A stretch of 7,168 nucleotides of DNA, taken from contig DAOWGA010000226.1 in assembly GCA_030637665.1 (NCBI GenBank), positions 1-7,168 on the forward strand, written 5' to 3'. A program made the translations under genes and the position numbers. The notes below the pieces were generated by a model, which worked only from the letters and a program-made list of their open reading frames with translations, was not told the DNA's origin and ran no database searches. Below, one piece after another: positions 1 to 6,627 of this stretch (position 1 is the first letter of the stretch; every line of letters begins with the position of its first letter). This DNA is from Lysobacterales bacterium. Lineage in GTDB: Bacteria > Pseudomonadota > Gammaproteobacteria > Xanthomonadales > SZUA-36.

Positions 1-12
1 ATTGACGGGCAT
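1..12 (-). CDS. Start of a leftward gene (first four codons only, product unknown)
   Basis: On the minus strand an ATG at 12-10 is followed by codons for Pro, Val and Asn before the window ends. It is preceded by a strong Shine-Dalgarno sequence (AAAGGAG, complement of 22-28) at nine bases spacing, which is the main support for the call. The gene would lie downstream of the transketolase-like gene in the same direction, with about 140 bases between them, and it has its own weak promoter candidate at 47-52. Nothing can be said about its function from four codons. A competing reading is a plus-strand open frame entering from the left edge and ending at the stop codon at 59-61. It has no support beyond being open, so I prefer the minus-strand start. 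Confidence 0.45.
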
Positions 13-21
13 GGCACAAAT

Positions 22-28
22 CTCCTTT
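22..28 (-). promoter_or_regulatory. Shine-Dalgarno site for the leftward gene at 12
   Basis: The complement of 22-28 reads AAAGGAG, close to the ideal anti-16S match, and lies nine bases before the ATG at 12-10. It is the only reason for placing a gene start at the left edge. Confidence 0.5.
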
Positions 29-46
29 GCCAGAAAAGACACCGAT

Positions 47-52
47 ATTATG
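47..52 (-). promoter_or_regulatory. Weak -10 candidate for the leftward gene at 12
   Basis: The complement of 47-52 reads CATAAT, five of six matches to the sigma-70 -10 box. Transcription would start near 40, giving a leader of about 28 bases. No recognisable -35 box lies 16-18 bases upstream; that position is occupied by the palindrome at 64-80. An activator- or repressor-controlled promoter is possible, and so is a chance match. Confidence 0.25.
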
Positions 53-63
53 ACGGATTGATC

Positions 64-80
64 GAGCACTTTTCGTGCTC
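64..80. repeat. Perfect 6-bp inverted repeat (GAGCAC, 5-base loop, GTGCTC)
   Basis: GAGCAC at 64-69 and GTGCTC at 75-80 are perfect complements around a five-base loop. Outer GATC copies at 60-63 and 83-86 could extend the stem with a two-base bulge. It lies between the transketolase-like stop codon and the leftward start at 12. Neither strand has a T-run after it, so it is not a standard intrinsic terminator. It could be an RNA hairpin at the 3' end of the transketolase-like transcript, or a dimeric operator over the -35 region of the next gene. Confidence 0.45.
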
Positions 81-154
81 TGGATCAAGACAAATTTGAG
101 CAGGCCTTCTTCTATCAAAATAAATGCAAACGAGGTGGGGTTAATGGTGGCCGG

Positions 155-2485
155 TTATTTACCTGAAATATAATGCTGAATGACATCCCATTGCGCCTCA
201 CCATGCATGCCTGCCTGTTCAAGGCAAACATCGCCGGGACCACTTCCCAGGAAAGTCCCGTTCTTCCAGGGGTAGAGCGTGTACTCTCTGCCTCTCTCAG
301 ACATCGTCCACCGGTAGGTCGTGGCCACTGTAAAACCTGAGATCATCATCGCTGAAGATGCTGATGAAGATGGATAGATTTCCTTTCTCCGTTGCATGTC
401 AAGGCGGTCGAATAGCTCTGCGCTGGAAACGTAATAGACATCCAGGTTGATGCCCTTTTCCTTCAGGCGGGGAAGGACCCCGGTAATGAAGGCATAGGCA
501 ACATCACTGCCCTGGTAAACGACGGTGGCGTCAGGGGCGCCGTTCGCCTGCAGGAGTTTGTATACGCCTGTGATGGATTTCTCGGCTGCTGCCAGCCCCA
601 GAGCCTTGCGATCCACAATCGTTTCGGACGGGCGGGTCACGTACGGAGCCAGCACCGCCGGGCGCTGCAGAAGCGATTCAATGGTCAGGGGCCAGAGCTC
701 GTTCGGGTCCCAGGGGGTGAGCGTGATCATGACATCGCCGGGGAAGTTTTCCTGCAGAACCTGCAGGGCCTGAGGTTCTGCATGAGTCGGCCCGTCTTCA
801 CCGGTCTTGACCCCTGTGTGGCCGCAAACCACGACAAACGTCTTGTTCGGCTCGCCAGGCACCCGGTGCCGCAGAGTCTGTTGCCCGATGCCATGCGTCT
901 TGGCACAGATGGTATTGAGCGGGGCGATGAATGCTCCATAAGAGGAGCCAACGCCCATTTGATACCCCATAGAGGCGATACCCGAACAAATTCCACCCAT
1001 GGCGTCTTCTGTGATGCCGCCTGCGGAAAACAGCCTGGATTCGGGGTTTTTTGTCGGGTGCCAGAAGCCTGAGCCGAAACCGGCGCCAATATTGGAAATA
1101 TTGGTTGAGCCGTACAAATCAGCCGCTGTCGCAAGAACAGCACCGTTGGTAAGCCTGTTTACGTGGTTAAGGCAGTTAGCCAGTGAACCGCGCAGTGTCT
1201 GGGCTGACCCAATCTCGTAGGTGCACGATTCGGGGCGTTCCAGGGGTGAGATGGCATTGTCTTCATACAGTTTTCCCAGCTCAGGCGCGTTACTGCGCAA
1301 CTCCCTGGGTGATGCTGCAAGCCGTTGCTTACTGCTCATAACCCAGGCGGCCAATTGCTGTGTCAAAGCCGGCTTGGATTCAAAGGCCTTGCGAATCGTC
1401 ATGAGCGACTCGTAATAGGCTTTCTCGATGCTCTCGGGATTCTTTTCTCCCTCAAAGCGCGGAAACGTCAGCCCGAGCTTCTGTTCGAAAGGCTCCAGGG
1501 CCGTCAGATATTCTTCACTGTAGAACTTGTGGCCGGCACCGTGGGACCTGGCGCCTTCCATACCATATTTCCATCTTTTGCTCGTGAGGCCGTCCTTTAG
1601 AACCTGACCACGGTGTTCGAGTCCGGCGTCCTGGTTCTGAGCCTGGCGGATTTGCGCAAAATTAAATCCGTCCGGCACAAAAATGACGTTGAATCCGTGT
1701 ACCAGCAAGAATTCGCACGGATCCCACTGAACGTACTCGCCGGCCTTGTCACCCACTCGTGTGACAAAATCCGAATCAATGGAGGCCTGGTTCCAATCAA
1801 CGTGGAAATAGAGATTGTCCAGGCCGGAGCTTGCGGCACAGGCCAGGGCTTCAGCCACCCGGCCGGGGGTCATGCCACCTTCACCCTCAATGACATGCAC
1901 ATCAGGCGCATTTTCGCCATGCATATCCTTGAGGCTTAGTGCCAGGCCCACCGACCCGGCGACACCGACACCGCTGGGTCCGGTTGACAGCCAGACAAAC
2001 GGGGTTTGCGGGGTAGGGTGTCCATCCAGTGGTTTTGCGTTGAACTCCAGGAACAAAGGCGTTTTCGTAATCGGATTCTTGCGGAACCCCAGCAAGTCTT
2101 CCAGACGGAGTTGCTGGCGCACTTCCGGCAGTTGGCCCCGGTCAAGCTGTCGAACGATCTCATTGCGGCAGGCCCACATGGCATAGAGGCCCAGGGCCTT
2201 GTGACCCGCGGCATAAGAAATGATGTCGGCAGTCCGGTCCATGGGATTGGAAATGTCGTAGTTCATCTGATTGAAAATCAGCGACTCCACGATACGGCCG
2301 CTGGAGACACTTCCGCCTGGATGTCCGGACGATGCGTGATTGAACATGACCGCACACAAGGTTCTGTAGCACAGGTCCAGGAATTCCAGGCTGTCCTTCT
2401 CCTCGGCAGGAAGGCCTGGGCAGTCGCTGGGGTCGATTGAGATGTACTCGGTGCCCCGGTCTTTCAAATTGAGTGAAAATGACAT
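155..2485 (-). CDS. Transketolase-like thiamine-diphosphate enzyme, long divergent form
   Basis: A 776-residue cytosolic enzyme resembling transketolase over its whole length: diphosphate-binding domain about 35-330, pyrimidine-binding domain about 425-590, C-terminal domain about 620-776. Classic transketolase moves a two-carbon ketol unit between sugar phosphates and has about 660 residues, so this is roughly 110 longer. Conserved by motif alignment are His55 (SGHPGG), His95 (AAGHKAL), His156, Asn232 of the thiamine-diphosphate motif, His315, the catalytic Glu493 (GITEDAM), and His556, Asp564 and His568 (TGEDGPTH). Phosphate-pocket counterparts Arg432, Ser460 and Arg618 also seem to be present, which suggests a phosphorylated substrate. 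The metal-binding Asp of the usual GDG is Glu202 (GEGG). Much of the extra length lies at about 97-155. The ATG at 2485 is supported by AAAGGA (complement of 2495-2500) nine bases upstream. It is transcribed away from the membrane-protein genes. A housekeeping transketolase seems unlikely; the true substrate is unknown. Confidence 0.88.
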   Translation of the reverse strand: MSFSLNLKDRGTEYISIDPSDCPGLPAEEKDSLEFLDLCYRTLCAVMFNHASSGHPGGSVSSGRIVESLIFNQMNYDISNPMDRTADIISYAAGHKALGLYAMWACRNEIVRQLDRGQLPEVRQQLRLEDLLGFRKNPITKTPLFLEFNAKPLDGHPTPQTPFVWLSTGPSGVGVAGSVGLALSLKDMHGENAPDVHVIEGEGGMTPGRVAEALACAASSGLDNLYFHVDWNQASIDSDFVTRVGDKAGEYVQWDPCEFLLVHGFNVIFVPDGFNFAQIRQAQNQDAGLEHRGQVLKDGLTSKRWKYGMEGARSHGAGHKFYSEEYLTALEPFEQKLGLTFPRFEGEKNPESIEKAYYESLMTIRKAFESKPALTQQLAAWVMSSKQRLAASPRELRSNAPELGKLYEDNAISPLERPESCTYEIGSAQTLRGSLANCLNHVNRLTNGAVLATAADLYGSTNISNIGAGFGSGFWHPTKNPESRLFSAGGITEDAMGGICSGIASMGYQMGVGSSYGAFIAPLNTICAKTHGIGQQTLRHRVPGEPNKTFVVVCGHTGVKTGEDGPTHAEPQALQVLQENFPGDVMITLTPWDPNELWPLTIESLLQRPAVLAPYVTRPSETIVDRKALGLAAAEKSITGVYKLLQANGAPDATVVYQGSDVAYAFITGVLPRLKEKGINLDVYYVSSAELFDRLDMQRRKEIYPSSSASSAMMISGFTVATTYRWTMSERGREYTLYPWKNGTFLGSGPGDVCLEQAGMHGEAQWDVIQHYISGK

Positions 2486-2597
2486 GCGGAAATTTCCTTT
2501 CTGGCCCGGGGACCCTTTTTCTTCAAAAATGGTGCAAATCCGGTTTCATCGTTGACAGCAACTGAATTGCATCAGAAGAACTTCAGGTTTGTAAGCG

Positions 2598-2626
2598 ATA
2601 AAACAAGACATTCAAATCTATGTCAA
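2598..2626 (-). promoter_or_regulatory. Candidate sigma-70 promoter of the transketolase-like gene
   Basis: On the minus strand a perfect TTGACA (-35, complement of 2621-2626) is separated by exactly 17 bases from TTTTAT (-10, complement of 2598-2603; four of six matches). Transcription would begin near 2591, leaving a leader of about 105 bases before the ATG at 2485. It is the best promoter match in the divergent region. Confidence 0.5.
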
Positions 2627-2767
2627 AGGTTCCTTAAGCGGGTGGGGCTTTTAATGCAGTTTAACAACCCGGCCCCCGGTGTGCCCCCGGCTTGAATTGG
2701 GTTATGCTTGCCAAAATTCCATTGACAGGGAACTGGACACGATGCGACACCAGTTTGGAACAGAAAA

Positions 2768-2771
2768 AAGG
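2768..2771 (+). promoter_or_regulatory. Ribosome binding site that favours the start at 2779
   Basis: An AAGG core within an A-rich stretch at 2764-2771 lies seven bases before the ATG at 2779. The upstream in-frame alternatives, TTG at 2692 and ATG at 2704, have no purine-rich site before them, so the shorter protein is preferred. Confidence 0.4.
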
Positions 2772-2778
2772 CCTCCTT

Positions 2779-4437
2779 ATGCAAGCATGGGGTGATGGCG
2801 ACGCTACCGGGGGAGCTTCTCTGACCAAACTGTATTATCGGTGTTTACTTTTCCTGATTTTCCTCGCTGGAGCCTCGATCCGCCTCTACCGTATCGGTGA
2901 CCAGGTGGTACTTGACGACGAGTGGCACGCACTGAATGCTGTGCAATATCACGATTTCGGCTGGATATTCACTCATTTCGGCGGATCTAACCACAGTATT
3001 CCACTTGCGCTTCTTTATGAGCTTCAATATCCATTGACAGGGCTCAATGAAATTCTTTTGCGCTGGCCAATGCTCATGGCAGGCTGTGCAATCCTGTTAA
3101 TTTTGCCGTACATGCTGCGCCACTGGCTGAGTCGGCCGGAACGCCTGGTGCTGGCTGCATTACTTGCCATCTCTCCTTTCCTGATCTATTACAGCCGATT
3201 CGCCCGGCCTTACTCCGTATTGGTAGTGCTGGAGTCCGGAGCGCTGCTGCTGGCGTGGCACTGGTGGAAGAGCAATCAGCTCAGATACGGAGTCGGCTGG
3301 GTGCTCCTGGCAACGATTTCTGCCTGGTTCAATACTCCTGCGCTCATGGTGGTCACAGCGCCTTTCGTTTGGTTTGGACTGCTTGCGACGCTCCGGGCCA
3401 TGCGTGTTCGTGACTGGACTGGCCTTAAGAAGTTGGCTGCAATCGGAATCGCCATGTTGGTATTGCTTGCAGCTTTGCTGGGTCCGGCGCTGGTCACGCA
3501 GCCCGGTGCTATCACCAGAAAGGTAGGCCGGCATTTCATCGACTGGGACACACTGCCCTGGGCGCTGTCGCTTGCATCCGGTTCAGGCCGGGTATGGGTA
3601 TTTGTCTCAATGGGTCTCTTGTCCCTCCTGGGTCTGAGAGTTCTCTTGCGCCGGGATAAAGAGTTCACCCGGTATATGCTTGCTACAGGCCTGTCGGCAG
3701 TGCTCATTCTCATAGTGACCGGTGCAGCTTTCTCCGTGCACGGCAATGTGTTTTTGCGCTACATAATCGGCTTACTGCCGTTTTTTCTCAGCTGCGCCGC
3801 AGTTGGACTTGTCCATGCAACGGTCCAAATTGTACATCGCACAGGATTGCCCGTTGCGATGAACAGCGTGACCCTCGTGATCGCCATGGTGGTCCTGGTT
3901 GTGGCGGGGCCAATCCCGGATTGGCCCCTGCGTAACAATCAGTTTGTCACACACCAGAACTACCATTTCCATTACAACTGGGAGCGCAACAGATATCGCT
4001 TGTGGATGGATACCTGGTATCAAGCTGAGCCTTTCTATGAAGAAATAGCGGCAATGCACGATGAGGGAGAAGCCGTTATTGTGGAAGCACCCTGGTTTCT
4101 GGAGTCATATGCAAACCCCATAAACCTTCAGCAGGAAGTGCACCACCAACGGGTGCTGATCGGTTTCATAAATGGCGTGTGCGCTGGTCCACTGTATGGG
4201 GAACTGACAACAGGCCAGCCGGGCATGAAGTTCCGTAACTTTGTCTACCTGCAAGAACTTCTCGATGGAACCCGGACTGCTGATTACCTTGTACTGCGCC
4301 ACCGTGGAATGCCGGAAAAAACGCGTGAAATAGAAATGGATTTTAATAAGTGTGAGCAAGCTGTCCGGGCCCGATTTGGTGAACCCTGGCGGGAATCTGA
4401 ATTCGCGTTGGTGTTCAGGATCGCCCAGCCAGGCTGA
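2779..4437 (+). CDS. GT39/ArnT-like multi-span membrane glycosyltransferase
   Basis: Probable inner-membrane glycosyltransferase of the GT-C fold, 552 residues from this start. The family takes a sugar from a polyprenyl-phosphate donor and transfers it on the periplasmic side. After the first membrane span (about residues 19-37) comes an acidic loop motif, DDEWH at 46-50, in the place where GT-C enzymes carry catalytic or metal-binding Asp/Glu. Further on, YYSRFARPYS (about 137-146) matches the YSxxARPY pattern common in bacterial PMT_2/GT39 proteins. About ten or eleven hydrophobic spans run to near residue 369, followed by a soluble tail of about 180 residues, probably periplasmic. The frame is open back to a TTG at 2692, adding 29 residues, but those have no good ribosome site. 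The LtaS-like gene follows after 38 bases, so the two are probably co-transcribed. Sugar and acceptor cannot be read from the sequence; another GT-C subfamily is possible. Confidence 0.75.
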   Translation: MQAWGDGDATGGASLTKLYYRCLLFLIFLAGASIRLYRIGDQVVLDDEWHALNAVQYHDFGWIFTHFGGSNHSIPLALLYELQYPLTGLNEILLRWPMLMAGCAILLILPYMLRHWLSRPERLVLAALLAISPFLIYYSRFARPYSVLVVLESGALLLAWHWWKSNQLRYGVGWVLLATISAWFNTPALMVVTAPFVWFGLLATLRAMRVRDWTGLKKLAAIGIAMLVLLAALLGPALVTQPGAITRKVGRHFIDWDTLPWALSLASGSGRVWVFVSMGLLSLLGLRVLLRRDKEFTRYMLATGLSAVLILIVTGAAFSVHGNVFLRYIIGLLPFFLSCAAVGLVHATVQIVHRTGLPVAMNSVTLVIAMVVLVVAGPIPDWPLRNNQFVTHQNYHFHYNWERNRYRLWMDTWYQAEPFYEEIAAMHDEGEAVIVEAPWFLESYANPINLQQEVHHQRVLIGFINGVCAGPLYGELTTGQPGMKFRNFVYLQELLDGTRTADYLVLRHRGMPEKTREIEMDFNKCEQAVRARFGEPWRESEFALVFRIAQPG

Positions 4438-4475
4438 TCCTCTTTGCGTATGGAGATTACTGAATTCCTGATGCT

Positions 4476-6266
4476 ATGCCTGAATCCATGACAAAACCTC
4501 CCGGCCGGAGATTACCGGCCTGGGCAACCGTCCTGTGGCTGCAAGCCATGCTGGTTTCGCTGGCGCTCTGGAGACTGCACGAAATCCGGCAATCAGTACT
4601 GGGTGTTGACGAGTGCCTGTCCTGCCAGGCTGCGACGCTGCTTCAGCATGAGGCGGGATTGTGGGCCATCGCCTGGCTGATGCTGGCACTGGCCACCTGG
4701 TCCGGGCGCTTCCTGCGAATATTGCCGGTCGCCGTTTTCTGGCTGCTGCTGTTTTTTCTGGCCGCCGATGCACTGGTGCTTGGCCAGTTCAGCCTGCGCC
4801 TTTACCTGGCCGATATCTTCAAATTCGGGCAGCAACCGCAATTCGTAGTTGATTACCTCCGGCAAGCGGCTGGCTGGTTCTGGTTGCCGATGGCTTTGCT
4901 GGTTTTGGCCGGTTTGCCATGGCTCACACTACGTGTCATTCGCAAGGGCGGGCTGACCACGAAATGGGCGCTGATCATGTGCGTTCTGTCCCTGCTGTTA
5001 TATGCCTTACCCGACCAAAGCGAGCATCCACTGCCCTGGACTTACCAGAACCTGCTGGAGGCCAACCTGCACACCGGCGTCGACCAGCAGTTCTCCGAAG
5101 GCTACCTGTCGCAATTGCTGGCTGAGCAGCCGGAAGGCCTCGCCGCTCAACAATGCCTGCCCGGCCTGGGGCGGGGCAGTGATGTCATTATCGTGGCGAT
5201 AGAGTCCCTGTCCTGGTACCACTCGGGATTGCTGCTCGAAGATTCCCTGGACGCGATGCCCGGCCTGGATGCGCTGGCCCGGAGCAACACCTGGTGGGAA
5301 GCCTTTCACGCCAATGGCTTCACCACTGACCATGGCCTGATTGCGATGCTGGCGGATCAGTTACCGCTGCCGGCAGTTAATCGTTACCGCAGCTTACATG
5401 TATTCGAAGGATATCCTAGCGGGCCCCGCACCCTTCCTTACAGGCTCGCAAAAGATGGCTATTACTCCGCCTTTCTGACTTCCGGCGACCTGGGTTTCCT
5501 GGGAAAAGACGAGTGGTTGATTAACATCGGATTCGATCACATTGAAGGCCATGAAACGGCGGAATATGCCGGAGAAGAACGCTTTGGATTTGGCGCGGTG
5601 AACGACCAGTTGCTGTACCGCCGGGTGCTCAACTGGCTGCAGGACGGGCGCCCTGCGGAACAGCCAGTGTTTGCCTTTGTAGAAACCGTCACGACCCATC
5701 CGCCATTCCTTGATCCTGAAACAAAGATTTCGGACGAAGTAGTGGCTTTTCGTTTCGCAGACCGCGCACTTTCAGATTTTGTAAAGGCACTGGAAAACGC
5801 AGGTTATTTCGAAAACGGCCTGCTGATTATCACCAGCGACCAGCGCGCGCTCACACCGGTGCGTGCGGCGGAAAAAGTTGCCTTCGGCGCTGCGGCCGGT
5901 GCGCGTTTGCCCTTGGTCATGATCGGTAGAGATTTACCTCTCTCCGGCCGCCAGGACACGCCGGCACAAATGCAGGACTTGCCGTTCAGCCTGGATTACC
6001 TCCTGACGGACGAGGCCTGCCGCCTGCCGGGGCAAGGCAATTTGTTCACAGGCGAGCCCCCCGGGTGCATCTACCAGCCAGATGGTAACCGGCGTGATAT
6101 TATCCATGCTTTTTGCGGGTCTGATAGCGCTGAGATCAGGATGGATGGCGATGACACGCGGGTGGTGAAAGGCTCTTTGCCTGATGCCGATAAGCGCATC
6201 CGCGAATTGAACTACCTGCGCGCCCGGCTGGGCGTGCAGGAAGCAAATCTGCGAATGGTGCTTTGA
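4476..6266 (+). CDS. LTA-synthase-like membrane phosphotransferase/sulfatase-fold protein
   Basis: A 596-residue protein with the layout of lipoteichoic acid synthase: five hydrophobic spans (about 14-34, 62-76, 82-103, 131-152, 164-178), then an extracytoplasmic alkaline phosphatase/sulfatase-type domain. Relatives move phosphoglycerol or phosphoethanolamine from a phospholipid to a glycan or lipid. Visible motifs are the metal-ligand Glu243 (AIESLSWY), the likely nucleophile Thr283 (GFTTDHG, compare GKTSD in LtaS), a DLGFLGKDEW block (338-347) followed by GFDHIEG, His408 (TTHPPF) and Asp455 (IITSDQRAL). The residue after Asp455 is Gln456, where LtaS has a metal-binding His, so activity may be altered. 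Cys47 and Cys50 form a CxxC in the loop after the first span. The ATG at 4476 has no strong ribosome site (GGAG lies about 20 bases upstream); ATG 4488 is an alternative. The short gap to the glycosyltransferase suggests coupled expression and a shared envelope-glycan role. Confidence 0.78.
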   Translation: MPESMTKPPGRRLPAWATVLWLQAMLVSLALWRLHEIRQSVLGVDECLSCQAATLLQHEAGLWAIAWLMLALATWSGRFLRILPVAVFWLLLFFLAADALVLGQFSLRLYLADIFKFGQQPQFVVDYLRQAAGWFWLPMALLVLAGLPWLTLRVIRKGGLTTKWALIMCVLSLLLYALPDQSEHPLPWTYQNLLEANLHTGVDQQFSEGYLSQLLAEQPEGLAAQQCLPGLGRGSDVIIVAIESLSWYHSGLLLEDSLDAMPGLDALARSNTWWEAFHANGFTTDHGLIAMLADQLPLPAVNRYRSLHVFEGYPSGPRTLPYRLAKDGYYSAFLTSGDLGFLGKDEWLINIGFDHIEGHETAEYAGEERFGFGAVNDQLLYRRVLNWLQDGRPAEQPVFAFVETVTTHPPFLDPETKISDEVVAFRFADRALSDFVKALENAGYFENGLLIITSDQRALTPVRAAEKVAFGAAAGARLPLVMIGRDLPLSGRQDTPAQMQDLPFSLDYLLTDEACRLPGQGNLFTGEPPGCIYQPDGNRRDIIHAFCGSDSAEIRMDGDDTRVVKGSLPDADKRIRELNYLRARLGVQEANLRMVL

Positions 6267-6374
6267 GTAATGGTTCAGGTCAGAATTCCGGACCGAAACA
6301 TTTAGAATCGATGCTGCGTTATGACGGCGGTACTATATTTTGTCGCACTGTGCCACTGCGCCAATTATTCGTTT

Positions 6375-6380
6375 TATACT
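6375..6380 (+). promoter_or_regulatory. Weak -10 candidate before the small frame and amidinotransferase
   Basis: TATACT at 6375-6380 matches five of six -10 positions and sits in an AT-rich stretch (6363-6380) after the LtaS-like stop codon. No -35 box is recognisable at 16-18 bases. If real, it would start a new transcript near 6387 covering the small frame and the amidinotransferase. Read-through from the genes upstream is equally possible, since no intrinsic terminator is seen at 6267-6340. Confidence 0.25.
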
Positions 6381-6390
6381 CTGCTCGGGC

Positions 6391-6606
6391 ATGGACGATA
6401 TTAGAGATTTAATGATGACTCGATCTGGTGAATTGATACCTTTTAAAAAATCGGCCGGTGCTCCGGACCGGAAACGCCCCCGCGAGTTTCATCCAACGCG
6501 ACCAGCCTCAGAGGAGGAACACAAAGAATTCAAGATGGCCGGCGGGATACTGGGGGCTATTGGTGGAACGCCACTCGTCCAGCTTGAAAAGATCTTCGAG
6601 CCCTAA
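6391..6606 (+). pseudogene. Small frame ending in a truncated cysteine-synthase-like N-terminus
   Basis: From ATG 6391 the frame encodes 71 residues. The last 24, from Met at 6535, read as the start of a fold-type II PLP enzyme of the cysteine synthase/SbnA kind: GILGAIGGTPLVQLEKIF resembles the family's opening IxxxIGNTPLVxL. The frame stops at 6604-6606, far short of the usual 300 or more residues, and the PLP-lysine region is absent. After the stop, a shifted frame gives Pro-Asn-Asn-Ser-Arg-Ile (6602-6619), which would suit the next stretch of such an enzyme, and then a stop. The first 47 or so residues are charged and match nothing I know. A GAGGAGG at 6511-6517 is rather far (17 bases) from the inner ATG 6535, and a TTG at 6340 would lengthen the frame by 17 residues. 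I read it as a gene remnant; a genuine small protein or leader peptide cannot be excluded. Confidence 0.45.
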
Positions 6607-6627
6607 CAATTCAAGGATTTAATTCAT

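Noticed and set aside
2..61. Plus-strand frame entering from the left edge, ending at the stop codon at 59-61, which reads faintly like the tail of a sugar transferase
   Set aside because: Only 19 codons with a vague resemblance; the same bases contain a strong minus-strand ribosome site and start.
60..86. Intrinsic terminator after the transketolase-like gene
   Set aside because: The stem is good but no T-run follows it on either strand.
2006..2440. Long plus-strand open frames opposite the transketolase-like gene (also at 1613-1939 and 782-1072)
   Set aside because: They overlap a gene with clear enzyme motifs, their predicted products show no family features, and they fit as shadow frames in GC-rich coding DNA.
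2552..2557. A second plus-strand TTGACA in the divergent region
   Set aside because: The -10 position at 17 bases reads GAAGAA, a poor match, and the site would leave a leader of about 200 bases.
2722..2727. Perfect TTGACA upstream of the glycosyltransferase, as a plus-strand promoter
   Set aside because: At 16-18 bases downstream there is no sequence resembling a -10 box (CGACAC at 17). The same 12-base context also occurs inside the gene at 3031-3042, so it is probably chance.
2692..2778. N-terminal extension of the glycosyltransferase from TTG 2692 or ATG 2704
   Set aside because: Neither start has a ribosome site, and the extra residues lie ahead of the first membrane span with no recognisable signal. 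ATG 2779 has AAGG at good spacing.
6267..6340. Terminator between the LtaS-like gene and the small frame
   Set aside because: Only a weak four-base pairing (GGTC 6278-6281 with GACC 6291-6294) without a T-run.
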